A stretch of 51,695 nucleotides of DNA from Streptomyces rugosispiralis (GCF_024505145.1 NZ_JANIAA010000056.1:1-51695); one strand, 5' to 3'; numbered from the stretch's first letter, positions 7,060 through 15,529 are shown. The notes: generated by a model not told the origin, from the letters alone. Numbers and translations: made by a program.

Positions 7060-8927
7060 GCGCACGCTCCTTCGGCAGGATCTGCGGGATCTGCGGTGTC
7101 GGATGCGGATTCCGAGGCGGAGTCCTCGGTGGATTCCTTGGTGGATTCCTTGGTGGCGCCCTTGCCGGAGACTCCGGTGGCGTCCTTACCGGAGGCCCCG
7201 GTGGAGTTCCGGTCGGGCTCCGGGTCGGGCTCCGGGTCGGATTCCGCTTCCGGGGCCGGGGGTGCGTCCGCCTGGAGACGGACGGCCAGATCGGCGAGTT
7301 CTTCCGGCAGCTTGGCGTACTCACTGCGGCCGAGCCCCGCCATCTCGACCACGGTGGCGCCGTCGCCACCCTTCACCGCGCGCACCCACACCCGGCGGCG
7401 CTGGATGAACAGGGAGGCGGCCAGGCCCACCAGGGCGGCCACGGCACCGATGAGGGCGCCCTGGTCACCCGGCTTGTGCGAGATCTGGAAGCTGGCCCAT
7501 TCCTTGACGCCGTCGAACGACAGCGTTCCGGCGCCGTTCGGCAGCTTCATGGTGTCGCCGACCTTGAGCGCGCGGGCGAACTTGGTCTTGCCGTCAGGCT
7601 CCAGGAACTGCTTCATCCGCGACTTGTCCAGCTGGTACACGCTCTGCGGAGTGCCGCCGTCCACACCGAGGCTGCCGTGGTAGGCGGTCAGGACCAGCGT
7701 CGGGTTGTCCAGCGCCGGGAAGACGGAGAACATGCCCTTGCTGCGCACCCAGGTCGGCAGGAACTGCCCCTGGAAGCCGATTTGATCCTTCTTGCCGTTC
7801 TTGTCCCGATAGTCCGGGACCTTGATGACCATGCTCTCGGTGAGGTTGGCCCCGTCGATCGGCAGCCCGACCACCGGGCCCTGGTGCACCACATCGCCCT
7901 TGCCGTCCCGGATGGTGACGACCGGCGAGTAGCCGTGGTTCAGCAGGAAGACCTTGTAGCCCGCGATCTCCAGCGGCTCGTTCACCTTGATCGAGGTCTT
8001 GTGGCTGGCGCCGTCCGCGCCGTCCCAGTAGCTCACATCGGCACGGAAGGTGCGCGGGGTGCGCATCTGCGGACCGCTGCGTTCATAGGTCGCGGTGAAG
8101 CGGTTCAGCTGGAAGCCGAAGGGGGCGAGATCGTCGCTGTTGAACAGCTGGCCCGTCTTGATGTCGTCGTACTGGGTGAGGCTGTTGGAGAAGCCGCCGC
8201 CCTCGGTGATCAGGCTGCTGCCCTCGGTCTTCCACAGCTGACCGGCGGCGAAGGACACCAGCAGCACGATCAGCGCGGTGTGGAAGAGCAGATTGCCCAC
8301 CTCGCGCAGATAGCCCTTCTCCGCGGCCACCGCGTCGCCCGAGGCCTCGATGCGGAAGCGGCGCCCCTTCATGATCTTCCGGGCGGCCGCCAGCACCTGC
8401 TCCGGCTCGGCGTCGCTGCGCCACGTGGTGTACGCGGGAAGCCGGGTCAGCCGGCGGGGCGCGGCCGGCGGACGGCCGCGCAGCTGGCCGATGAACTGCC
8501 AGGTGCGCGGCACGATGCAGCCGATGAGCGAGATGAACAGCAGGAGGTAGATCGCCGAGAACCACACCGAGCTGTAGACGTGGAACAGCTGCAGCTTCTC
8601 GTAGATCGGGGTGAGCGTCGGGTGGCGCTCCTGGAAGTCCTGCACCTTGAGCTGGTCGATGCTGGTCTGCGGGACCAGCGAGCCGGGGATCGTGGCGAGG
8701 GTGAGCAGCAGGAGCAGCAGCAGCGCCACCCGCATCGAGGTCAGCTGCCGCCAGAACCACCGGGCCCAGCCGAGCGGTCCCAGCGAGGGGACGTTGATCT
8801 CCTCAACCGGGGCGGTGGACAGCTGCGACTCCGCGGCGCCGAGCTCGCGCTCCTCGGCGGTCGCGCCGCCCTCGGGCGGCGTGCCGGCCTCCTTGCCGGC
8901 CGCGGTGTCGGTATCGGTGGTGGACAT
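7056..8927 (-). CDS. resB: Cytochrome c biogenesis protein ResB
   Basis: 623-aa partner of CcsB in system II cytochrome c maturation. It has three membrane helices in the N-terminal third, a large extracytoplasmic domain and a final helix near residue 490. The typical opening is present (RWFWRQLTSMRVALLLLLLL, then LATIPGSLVPQ). The C-terminal tail after about residue 555 is low complexity, with Pro-Glu/Asp repeats and repeated ESTKEST-like and GKDATG/GKGAT units encoded by near 15-bp repeats; it is predicted cytoplasmic and looks like a linker. It starts 3 bp after the ccdA stop and overlaps ccsB by four bases. Confidence 0.93.
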   Translation of the reverse strand: MSTTDTDTAAGKEAGTPPEGGATAEERELGAAESQLSTAPVEEINVPSLGPLGWARWFWRQLTSMRVALLLLLLLTLATIPGSLVPQTSIDQLKVQDFQERHPTLTPIYEKLQLFHVYSSVWFSAIYLLLFISLIGCIVPRTWQFIGQLRGRPPAAPRRLTRLPAYTTWRSDAEPEQVLAAARKIMKGRRFRIEASGDAVAAEKGYLREVGNLLFHTALIVLLVSFAAGQLWKTEGSSLITEGGGFSNSLTQYDDIKTGQLFNSDDLAPFGFQLNRFTATYERSGPQMRTPRTFRADVSYWDGADGASHKTSIKVNEPLEIAGYKVFLLNHGYSPVVTIRDGKGDVVHQGPVVGLPIDGANLTESMVIKVPDYRDKNGKKDQIGFQGQFLPTWVRSKGMFSVFPALDNPTLVLTAYHGSLGVDGGTPQSVYQLDKSRMKQFLEPDGKTKFARALKVGDTMKLPNGAGTLSFDGVKEWASFQISHKPGDQGALIGAVAALVGLAASLFIQRRRVWVRAVKGGDGATVVEMAGLGRSEYAKLPEELADLAVRLQADAPPAPEAESDPEPDPEPDRNSTGASGKDATGVSGKGATKESTKESTEDSASESASDTADPADPAEGACA

Positions 8928-8930
8928 CGA

Positions 8931-9695
8931 TCAGATCCCAACGTTGAAGCCCTGAGCCCAGGTCTGCATGGAGCCCATCATGGTGTCCCAGACACCTGTG
9001 AGCAGCAGCACCCCCAGGGCGACGAGCATGCCGCCCCCGGCTCGCATCACCCAGACGTAGTGCCGCTTGACCCAGCCGAAGGCACCCAGCGCCCGGCGGT
9101 AGCCCACGGCGACCACCACGAACGGCAGCCCGAGCCCCACGCAGTACGCGGCGGTGAGCAGGGCCCCGCGCCCCGCACTCGCCTCATTGAACGCCAGGGC
9201 GTTGACTGCGGTGAGCGTCGGCCCCAGGCACGGCGTCCAGCCGACGCCGAACAGGGCGCCCAGCACCGGCGCCCCCGCGAGCCCCAGCGTGGGCTTGATG
9301 TGGAAGCGGAACTCCCGCTGTCCGAAGCCCCCCAGCACCCCCATGAAGGCGAGGCCCATCACGATCGTGACGACCCCGAGGACCTTGGAGATGGTCTCCT
9401 TGTGCTCCTGGAGCGTCCAGCCGAAGTTGCCGAAGAGCGCGCCCCCGGAGACGAAGACCGCGGTGAAGCCGAGCACGAAGAGCGAGGCACCCGCGACCAT
9501 CCGGCCGCGCTTGGCCTCGGCCAGATCCGTGCCCGTCACCCCTGTGACGTACGACATATAGCCGGGCACCAGCGGCAGCACACAGGGGGAGAAGAAGGAG
9601 ACCAGTCCGCCGAGCAGGGCGACCGGAAGCGCCAGCAGCAGCGCCCCGGTCAGGACGGTCTGGTTGGGATCGGTCGCGGCGGCCAGCGTGTTCAC
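8931..9695 (-). CDS. ccdA: CcdA-type thiol:disulfide transmembrane transporter
   Basis: 254-aa, six-helix membrane protein of the DsbD/CcdA family. It carries electrons from cytoplasmic thioredoxin across the membrane to ResA so that apocytochrome c cysteines are kept reduced. The two redox cysteines are in the expected helices: C38 in FFSPCVLPLVPGY and C156 in GWTPCLGP. Length is typical. GTG at 9695 starts 6 bp after the resA stop; GGAG lies about 12 bases upstream, inside the end of resA. Second gene of the operon. Confidence 0.93.
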   Translation of the reverse strand: MNTLAAATDPNQTVLTGALLLALPVALLGGLVSFFSPCVLPLVPGYMSYVTGVTGTDLAEAKRGRMVAGASLFVLGFTAVFVSGGALFGNFGWTLQEHKETISKVLGVVTIVMGLAFMGVLGGFGQREFRFHIKPTLGLAGAPVLGALFGVGWTPCLGPTLTAVNALAFNEASAGRGALLTAAYCVGLGLPFVVVAVGYRRALGAFGWVKRHYVWVMRAGGGMLVALGVLLLTGVWDTMMGSMQTWAQGFNVGI

Positions 9696-9701
9696 GAACG
9701 G

Positions 9702-10319
9702 TCACTTCTCCGCGATCAGCGGGGTGACCATCGAGCGCAGGCGCTCCTCGCTGAGCGGCGTCAGAGCGCGGGCCGCGATCCGGCCCTCCCGGTCCAGCAC
9801 GATCGTCGAGGGGATGGCCTGCGGGTTGAGGCTGCCCTTGGGGAAGCGCAGCATGAGCTTCCCGATCGGGTCGTACAGACTCGGGTAGTCGACGCCGTAT
9901 TCCTTCTCGAACCTGAGCGCGGGGGCGCGGTTGGAGTCACGGGTGTTGATCCCGATGAACTGCACGCCCTTGGCCTTGGTGTCCTTGGCCACCTTGGCGA
10001 GGTTCGACGCCTCGGCCCGGCAGGGGGCGCACCAGGAGCCCCAGACGTTCAGGACCACGATCTTGCCCTTGTAGTCCGCCACGTTCAGCGGCTTGCCCTC
10101 CAGGGTCTTGCCCGAGAGCTGGGGTGCGTCCTTACGGTTCTCCTTGGCGACGGTGTCCACGCCGCCCTTGCCCTGGACGAACTTGGTGTCGGCGGAGCCG
10201 CCCGAGGTGCCGCCCCCGCCGCAGGCGGTCAGGGACAGCGCGGCAACCGTGGCCCCGACGGCCAGCACGGTTGCGCGACGACGGGTCGCGAGGCCCCGAG
10301 GGGCACGGCAGGCACTCAT
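9702..10319 (-). CDS. resA: ResA-like thioredoxin lipoprotein
   Basis: 205-aa TlpA/ResA-type thioredoxin anchored outside the membrane. A lipoprotein signal ends in a lipobox with C33 (LSLTAC), followed by a Gly/Ser linker and a thioredoxin fold. The active site is WCAPC (C97 and C100) in the VVLNVWGSWCAPC strand-helix context. It should reduce the heme-binding cysteines of apocytochrome c with electrons from CcdA. ATG at 10319 was chosen because it gives a proper signal peptide; the frame is open further up to 10427, but the added residues would block secretion. No good ribosome site is seen before the ATG. First gene of the operon. Confidence 0.92.
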   Translation of the reverse strand: MSACRAPRGLATRRRATVLAVGATVAALSLTACGGGGTSGGSADTKFVQGKGGVDTVAKENRKDAPQLSGKTLEGKPLNVADYKGKIVVLNVWGSWCAPCRAEASNLAKVAKDTKAKGVQFIGINTRDSNRAPALRFEKEYGVDYPSLYDPIGKLMLRFPKGSLNPQAIPSTIVLDREGRIAARALTPLSEERLRSMVTPLIAEK

Positions 10320-10439
10320 GTGAAAAGTTTCGCATGGCCCTTTTGCGGATCTTCGCCACCCCCCTCCGGGCACTCGGCCGGGCCCCGCGGGGCCTCGCCC
10401 CCGGCTCACCCCGGGCTCCCCCCGCATCCGCGGGCGCCG

Positions 10440-11627
10440 TCAGCCGCCGTTCGCACTCCACGCCTGGCCCACACCGAGCCCGCGCAGCTCGGCCAGGACC
10501 GCGGGGTCCTGTGCGTCCAGCCAGTCGGTGAGCTGCTTGAAGGAGACCAGCCGGACGTCCTTCCGGTGCTCGTCGGCCATGTGCTTGAGCGCTTCCTCGA
10601 CGGCGTCCATATAGATGCCGCCGTTCCACTGCTCGAAGTGGTTTCCGATGAAGAACGGGGCCCGATTGGTCTCATAGGCGCGCTTGAAACCGGCTATGTA
10701 CGCCTCGGTGGCCTGCTTGCGCCAGCCCGGGTAGTTCGCGGGCGGCGCATTGGTGGAATTCTTCGACTGGTTCGCCAGGATGTTGTAGTCCATCGAGAGC
10801 ACCTCGAAGGAGTGCCCCGGAAAGGGAATCTGCTGCAGCGGAAAGTCCCACACGCCCTGCTTCTTCGACGGCCACACCTGGAGTCCGCCCGGCGAACTGG
10901 CGTCATAGCGCCAGCCGAGCTCCCGGGCGGTCGGCAGCAAATTGGTCTGGCCCTTCAGACAGGGAGTGCGGCCGCCGATGAGCTCCTTGTGATAGTCGAA
11001 GGGCAGCGGATCCACATCGGTGAAGCGCGTATTCGTCCGCCACTCCGTGACGAAGGACATGGCCTGGTCGATCTCGGACTTCCACTGCGCGGACGTCCAG
11101 TTCTCCACCGAGCCGCTTCCGGAGCAGAAGTGGCCATTGAAATGGGTGCCGATCTCATGGCCCTCGAGCCATGCCTCGCGCACGTTCCGCAGCGTGGCCT
11201 TGATGTGGTCATCGGTGAGATAGCCGATGTCGGAAGCGCCCACCGGGTTGTTCGGCGGCCGGTAGAGCGACTTCTTCGACTCCGGAAGGCAGTAGATGCC
11301 GGAGAGGAAGAAGGTCATGGTCGCGCCGTGGTCCTCGGCCAGCTTGCGGAACCGCGGAAAGAGACCGTTGCCGACCTCTCCCGCACCGTCCCACGAGAAC
11401 ACCACGAACTGCGGCGGCTTCTGCCCCGGTTCCAGCCGCTCCGGCTTCGGGGCCTCCTTACGCCGCTCACCGTGCGAAGTGGAGCCGTCACCGATCGGCT
11501 TCGCCTGGGTCGTCTTCGAGGGCTTCGGCGTACCGGATCCGGACCCCGAGGAACAGCCGGCGACGGCCAGTGATGCCGCCGCTCCCATACCAAGACCGAG
11601 GATCCCCCTCCGGCTGACCTCACGCAT
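10440..11627 (-). CDS. Tat-type lipoprotein related to polysaccharide deacetylases
   Basis: 395-aa exported protein. The N-terminus MREVSRRGILGLG looks like a twin-arginine signal and ends in a lipobox with C25 (AVAGC), so it is probably a Tat-exported lipoprotein. After a Ser/Pro linker comes a NodB-like fold: FSWDGAG (D80) replaces the usual TFDDG, and GHEIGTHFNGH (H157, H162, H166) provides the metal-binding histidines. The first Asp of the usual Asp pair is Trp here, so activity is uncertain. Likely substrates would be cell-wall or other polysaccharides. ATG at 11627 has GAGG five bases upstream. It stands alone between resA and the histidine phosphatase. Confidence 0.82.
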   Translation of the reverse strand: MREVSRRGILGLGMGAAASLAVAGCSSGSGSGTPKPSKTTQAKPIGDGSTSHGERRKEAPKPERLEPGQKPPQFVVFSWDGAGEVGNGLFPRFRKLAEDHGATMTFFLSGIYCLPESKKSLYRPPNNPVGASDIGYLTDDHIKATLRNVREAWLEGHEIGTHFNGHFCSGSGSVENWTSAQWKSEIDQAMSFVTEWRTNTRFTDVDPLPFDYHKELIGGRTPCLKGQTNLLPTARELGWRYDASSPGGLQVWPSKKQGVWDFPLQQIPFPGHSFEVLSMDYNILANQSKNSTNAPPANYPGWRKQATEAYIAGFKRAYETNRAPFFIGNHFEQWNGGIYMDAVEEALKHMADEHRKDVRLVSFKQLTDWLDAQDPAVLAELRGLGVGQAWSANGG

Positions 11628-11951
11628 AACGTCCTCAATTCGCACTCGCCGCTCTGATTGCCCGGGGTGTCCGGACAACCCTGGAGATGGCGAGGCGAAT
11701 AGCGAGGTTCCGAAAGGACGCGGTCAATTACACGGCGAACACAATGTCTCCATTCGGTGGCACACCGCATGACCCGACGGTCATCCCACGGCCATGCACC
11801 CGTCACACACACAGCGGGCCGCCCACGGCGGCCCGCACCGCACCCACGACCCGACCGCGGCCGGGCGGCCCCTCAGCCGCCGTAGCCCTGCCAGGCCCTC
11901 AGCCGCCGTAGCGCTGCGCGGCCCTCAGCCGCCGTAGTCCTGCGCGGCCCA
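11628..11951. other. 324-bp intergenic stretch without a convincing gene
   Basis: It lies between the deacetylase-like gene and the histidine phosphatase, both on the minus strand. The right half holds the 26-27-bp tandem repeats listed separately; the left half is the upstream region of the deacetylase-like gene (GAGGAC ribosome site at about 11632-11637). No ORF with coding bias and no clear terminator hairpin was seen. Confidence 0.6.
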
Positions 11952-11971
11952 TCAGGCGCCGTAGCCCTTGG
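11867..11971. repeat. 26-27-bp tandem repeats carrying copies of a stop codon
   Basis: Four imperfect copies of a unit with core GGCCCTCAGCCGCCGTAG. Read on the minus strand each gives codons for Tyr-Gly-Gly (Tyr-Gly-Ala in the gene itself) then TGA. The right-most copy is the real 3' end of the histidine phosphatase gene, so its last codons and stop have been duplicated three times. The copy nearest the gene is in frame with it; the others are shifted. Confidence 0.8.
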
Positions 11972-12650
11972 AGGCCCCCTTCACCGGCTTGGCGCCCGCG
12001 CGCAGATGGGGCGGAACGAGATCGCGGGCCGGCTCGCTGTAGCCCACCGAGACGATCCGGTCGCCGCGGAAGGTGAAGCTGGTGAGGCTGGCCAGCGTGC
12101 ACTGCCGCTTGCGCGGGTCGTGCCACAGCCGCCGCCGCTCCACGAAACTGCGCACGATCCAGATCGGGAGCTGATGGCTGACGCACACCGCCTCGTGCCC
12201 GCGCGCGGCGTCCCGCGCCCGGCCCAGCGCCGCCATCATCCGCACCACCTGGTCGACATAGGGCTCGCCCCAGGACGGGCGGAACGGGTTGGTGAGATGG
12301 CGCCAGTTGCCCGGTTTGCGCAGCGCGCCGTCGCCGACACCGAAGGTCTTGCCCTGGAAGACGTTCGCCGCCTCGATCAGCCGCTCGTCCGAGGCCACGT
12401 CCAAACCGTGCGCCTTGGCGATCGGCGCCGCCGTCTCCTGCGCCCGCTCCAGCGGGGAGGCGACCACATAGGTGATGTCACGGTCGGCGAGGTGCTCGGC
12501 GACCCGGTCGGCCATCCGCCGCCCCAGATCGGAGAGGTGGTAGCCGGGCAGCCTGCCGTAGAGCACGCCCTCCGGGTTGTGGACCTCGCCGTGGCGCATC
12601 ACATGGACGACGGTGATGTCGTTCTCGCTCTGTGTCATGTCACCCATCAT
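11952..12650 (-). CDS. Histidine phosphatase family protein (phosphoglycerate-mutase-like)
   Basis: 232-aa member of the histidine phosphatase superfamily. The catalytic RHGE is near residue 20 (VMRHGEVHNPEG), SPLERAQETA carries the conserved Arg, and VCVSHQLPI holds the second catalytic His. Substrate unknown; relatives include cofactor-dependent phosphoglycerate mutases and metabolite phosphatases. The ATG at 12650 overlaps the hemL stop by four bases (ATGA), suggesting coupling; ATG at 12638 is an alternative. It may act on a phosphorylated metabolite, but nothing ties it directly to heme synthesis. The 3' end is copied in the repeats just downstream. Confidence 0.9.
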   Translation of the reverse strand: MMGDMTQSENDITVVHVMRHGEVHNPEGVLYGRLPGYHLSDLGRRMADRVAEHLADRDITYVVASPLERAQETAAPIAKAHGLDVASDERLIEAANVFQGKTFGVGDGALRKPGNWRHLTNPFRPSWGEPYVDQVVRMMAALGRARDAARGHEAVCVSHQLPIWIVRSFVERRRLWHDPRKRQCTLASLTSFTFRGDRIVSVGYSEPARDLVPPHLRAGAKPVKGASKGYGA

Positions 12651-13954
12651 TCAGTGGCCTCGGCGGCGGCCCGCGCCGCCCCCGGCAGAGCCGCCGCCAC
12701 CCGCTCCAGCGCCTTCTCGTCGTGCGTCGTGGAGACGAACCACGACTCGAAGGCGGACGGCGGGAGGTAGACGCCCTGGGACAGCATCGAATGGAAGAAG
12801 GCGGTGAAGCGGAACGCCTCCTGCGCCTTGGCCTTCTCGTAGTCGGTGACCTCGTCGGCGGTGAAGAAGACCGAGAACATGTTGCCCGCGACCTGGACCC
12901 GGTGCGCCACGCCCTCCTTCGAGAGCGCCTCCGTCACCATCGCCCGCAGCCGCTCGGAGGCCGCGTCCACCCGTCCGTACGCCGCGTCGTCCAGCAGCCG
13001 CAGTTGGGCGACGCCCGCGGCCGTGGCGACCGGGTTCCCGGACAGGGTGCCCGCCTGGTAGACCGGGCCGGCCGGGGCCAGGCGCTCCATGACGTCGGCG
13101 CGCCCGCCGAAGGCAGCCGCCGGGAAGCCGCCGCCCATGACCTTGCCGAAGGTCATCAGGTCCGGCTCCACGCCGTCCAGCCCGAACCACCCGGCCCTGG
13201 AGACCCGGAAGCCGGTCATGACCTCGTCGGAGATGTAGAGCGCGCCATGGTCGGCGCAGAGCTGCTTGAGGCCCGCGTTGAACCCGGGCAGCGGCGGCAC
13301 CACGCCCATGTTGCCCGGCGACGCCTCGGTGATCACACAGGCGATCTCCCCTGGGTGCGCGGCGAAGGCCGCCCGGACCGCCTCCAGGTCGTTGTACGGC
13401 AGCACCACGGTCTCCCCCGCCTGTGCTCCCGTCACCCCCGGAGTGTCCGGCAGACCGAAGGTCGCCACCCCGGACCCGGCCGCGGCCAGCAGGGCGTCCA
13501 CATGCCCGTGATAGCAACCGGCGAACTTGATCACCTTCGACCGCCCGGTGAACCCACGGGCCAGCCGGATCGCCGACATCGTCGCCTCGGTGCCGGACGA
13601 CACCAGGCGCACCTGCTCGACCGGGGCGACCCGCGCCACGATCTCCTCGGCGAGCTCGACCTCGCCCTCGCCCGGCGTGCCGAACGAGGTACCGCGGGCG
13701 ACGGCGGCCTGCACGGCCGCGGTGACCTCGGGGTGGGAATGGCCGAGGATCATCGGTCCCCACGAGCACACGAGGTCCACGTACTCGCGTCCGTCGGCGT
13801 CGGTGAGGTACGGACCGTCCCCGGACACCATGAACCGGGGCGTACCTCCTACGGCGCGGAACGCCCGCACCGGAGAGTTCACGCCGCCGGGCGTCACGGC
13901 GGCCGCGCGATCGAAAAGCGTCTGCGAAACTGGGGCTGCGTACGGATAGCTCAC
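12647..13954 (-). CDS. hemL: Glutamate-1-semialdehyde 2,1-aminomutase HemL
   Basis: PLP-dependent aminomutase of about 435 aa that converts glutamate-1-semialdehyde to 5-aminolevulinate, the step after HemA in the C5 tetrapyrrole pathway. The N-terminus SQTLFDRAAAVTPGGVNSPV, the central CSWGPMILGHSHP and the PLP-lysine segment MTFGKVMGGGFP are typical. GTG at 13954 gives the usual family start (SYPYAAPVS); ATG at 13963 is a close alternative, and neither has a strong ribosome site. The other C5-pathway genes in this window (hemA, hemC, hemD, hemB) lie 20-25 kb away and are transcribed separately. Confidence 0.95.
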   Translation of the reverse strand: MSYPYAAPVSQTLFDRAAAVTPGGVNSPVRAFRAVGGTPRFMVSGDGPYLTDADGREYVDLVCSWGPMILGHSHPEVTAAVQAAVARGTSFGTPGEGEVELAEEIVARVAPVEQVRLVSSGTEATMSAIRLARGFTGRSKVIKFAGCYHGHVDALLAAAGSGVATFGLPDTPGVTGAQAGETVVLPYNDLEAVRAAFAAHPGEIACVITEASPGNMGVVPPLPGFNAGLKQLCADHGALYISDEVMTGFRVSRAGWFGLDGVEPDLMTFGKVMGGGFPAAAFGGRADVMERLAPAGPVYQAGTLSGNPVATAAGVAQLRLLDDAAYGRVDAASERLRAMVTEALSKEGVAHRVQVAGNMFSVFFTADEVTDYEKAKAQEAFRFTAFFHSMLSQGVYLPPSAFESWFVSTTHDEKALERVAAALPGAARAAAEATE

Positions 13955-13999
13955 GCATGCCATGTTGTCAGAGGCGGACACACTCCCGCGGCCGGGCGT

Positions 14000-14049
14000 T
14001 TCACAGCTCTATGGTGGGGGAGGTCTCTGTGAACAGAGATCGGGTTGCG
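14000..14049. promoter_or_regulatory. Inverted TTCACAG/CTGTGAA elements between hemL and the divergent gene
   Basis: TTCACAG (14000-14006) faces CTGTGAA (14037-14043) 30 bp away. The latter is part of a perfect hairpin TCTCTG-TGAA-CAGAGA (14034-14049). They lie in the divergent promoter interval, so they could be regulator half-sites. TGTGAAC also resembles one arm of a Rex operator, but a complete Rex site is absent. Confidence 0.3.
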
Positions 14050-14194
14050 CGGTAGTGGCCGCGAGTGGTCGGGTGGAGATATGCATCGCGGTGGCGAACT
14101 GGGTGAAGGGACTGACGACCGAGGCCCCGAGCGTGCCCGGCCCGGACGCCATCGGCGGGACGAGGCGGGCAGGGCTGGCAGAAGCGGGGGCCGC

Positions 14195-14629
14195 ATGGGG
14201 GTGACCTACAAGTACTTCGGTGCGCCGGACGGCGCCACCGCGGCCAGGGTCCCCATCTCCATGCGCCCCGAGGAGCTCGGTGGCGACGAGCTCGGCCACG
14301 GCATGTTCACGAAGATCAAGCCGGAGACGGTGGCGGCGATGGTCCTCACCGGCATCGAGGGCGTCCCGCTGCACAAGGTCCCCCCGCTCGAACTGGTCGT
14401 TCTCCACCCGGACTACGCCGTCGTCAAGCTTCCGATGACCGCTGTCGATCCGCTGCGCGGCGTGGGCGAGGAGGCCGTGGGCGCCGCGGCCTTCATCTGG
14501 TCCACGGTCCCCGACCGCGGCGGCCCCCGGGACGCGTTCACGGTCTATCAACTGCTCCACGAGTGGCAGGACTTCAGCCACCGGCTGCACGAGGCGGGTC
14601 ACCAGCCGTACTGCCTGGTCTGGCCCTGA
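14195..14629 (+). CDS. Conserved hypothetical protein (144 aa)
   Basis: 144-aa soluble protein beginning MGVTYKYFGAPDG. No signal peptide or membrane helix. It reads like a folded alpha/beta protein with conserved-looking segments (SMRPEELGGDELGHGMFTKI, PLHKVPPLELVVLHPDYAVV) and strong G/C third-position bias. The open frame extends upstream to 14045, but that part is Gly/Arg-rich and not protein-like, so ATG 14195 (or GTG 14201) is taken as the start. Divergent from hemL, with about 240 bp between the two starts. Function unknown; I cannot place it in a named family. Confidence 0.7.
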   Translation: MGVTYKYFGAPDGATAARVPISMRPEELGGDELGHGMFTKIKPETVAAMVLTGIEGVPLHKVPPLELVVLHPDYAVVKLPMTAVDPLRGVGEEAVGAAAFIWSTVPDRGGPRDAFTVYQLLHEWQDFSHRLHEAGHQPYCLVWP

Positions 14630-14663
14630 GCCCGGGGCTCGGGCGGGCCCGGGTGCGGCTGGG

Positions 14664-15035
14664 TCAGTGGATTTTTCTGAGCAGTTCGCACACCGGGTGG
14701 TCGGCGTCCGGGCCGGCGCAGAGGAAGTAGCCCGTCCAGCGGTAGTGGCTGTCGGACACGGTGCCGGGCCTCGTTGCCAGGTGGCCACTTGGTCGCCGTT
14801 GGAGAAGGTCAAGCCGCCCTGATCGGCCTTCGGTTCGCGCTCCAGCAGGGTGGCCAGGTCGTGGAGGAAGGACGCTCGGTCCGGGCGCTTCTTCCAGGAC
14901 GCGATGACCTTGTCCGGGGCGGCGGCCGAGAGGCCCGTGCCGTCGAAGCCCCCGCGGTCCAGGAGCCAGAAGGTCAGGCCGGCGACGGCGGCGAGCGCCA
15001 GGGCGGCCGCGGCGAGGGCGCGTTGGTCCGCCATG
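14664..15035 (-). pseudogene. Frameshifted small membrane-protein gene
   Basis: One frame reads MADQRALAAAALALAAVAGL with a membrane helix, then a soluble part up to GDQVATWQ near 14776. A second frame carries on with VSDSHYRWTGYFLCAGPDAD and CELLRKIH to a TGA at 14664. The two halves look like one protein of about 120 aa broken by a single-base indel at about 14762-14780. Coding-like sequence also continues upstream of the ATG (FTGELVALLEEGDPDAPELL), so the true start may be further up, beyond a run of eight C at 15112-15119. It could be a real pseudogene or a sequencing error. Function unknown. Confidence 0.5.
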
Positions 15036-15196
15036 GTGAGCAACTCCGGCGCGTCCGGGTCGCCCTCTTCGAGGAGGGCGACCAACTCGCCGGTGAAGGC
15101 CGGGTACCGCTCCCCCCCCGGGGGCGCCAGCGCCTGCTTGGTGGCGTGAGAGGCGGCGAGGAAGGGTCTTGTATGGGCGGGCCGTACCCTTCCCCC

Positions 15197-15529
15197 ATGC
15201 TCATCGCACGTTCCATCGCACTGTTCGCCGTGGCCGCGATCCTGGAGATCGGCGGCGCCTGGCTCGTCTGGCAAGGCGTGCGTGAGCACAGGGGGTGGGC
15301 GTGGATCGGCGCCGGGGTCATCGCTCTTGGCGCCTACGGGTTCGTGGCCACGCTCCAGCCGGACGCGGAGTTCGGCCGCATCCTCGCGGCGTACGGCGGC
15401 GTGTTCGTCGCCGGATCGCTCGCCTGGGGCATGGTCGCCGACGGCTACCGGCCCGACCGCTTCGATGTGCTCGGAGCGCTGATCTGTCTGGCCGGAGTCG
15501 CTGTGATCATGTACGTGCCTAGGAGGTAA
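15197..15529 (+). CDS. YnfA/UPF0060-family small membrane protein
   Basis: 110-aa protein with four membrane helices that fill nearly the whole length: MLIARSIALFAVAAILEIGG, then WAWIGAGVIALGAYGFVATL, YGGVFVAGSLAWGMV and a last helix ending IMYVPRR. The pattern matches the YnfA (UPF0060) family, thought to relate to small multidrug resistance-like transporters, with no settled substrate. No ribosome site precedes the ATG, so the message may be leaderless. Its last 11 bases overlap the end of the convergent repetitive secreted-protein gene (15519-15529). Confidence 0.88.
   Translation: MLIARSIALFAVAAILEIGGAWLVWQGVREHRGWAWIGAGVIALGAYGFVATLQPDAEFGRILAAYGGVFVAGSLAWGMVADGYRPDRFDVLGALICLAGVAVIMYVPRR

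Noticed and set aside
7476..11573. 1365-codon open frame on the plus strand
   Set aside because: It is the antisense shadow of resB, ccdA, resA and the deacetylase-like gene; composition is His/Arg/Gly-rich without any domain, as is usual opposite high-GC genes.
12651..13958. 435-codon minus-strand frame nearly coextensive with hemL
   Set aside because: Out-of-frame shadow with Arg/Gly-rich text; the hemL frame has all aminomutase motifs.
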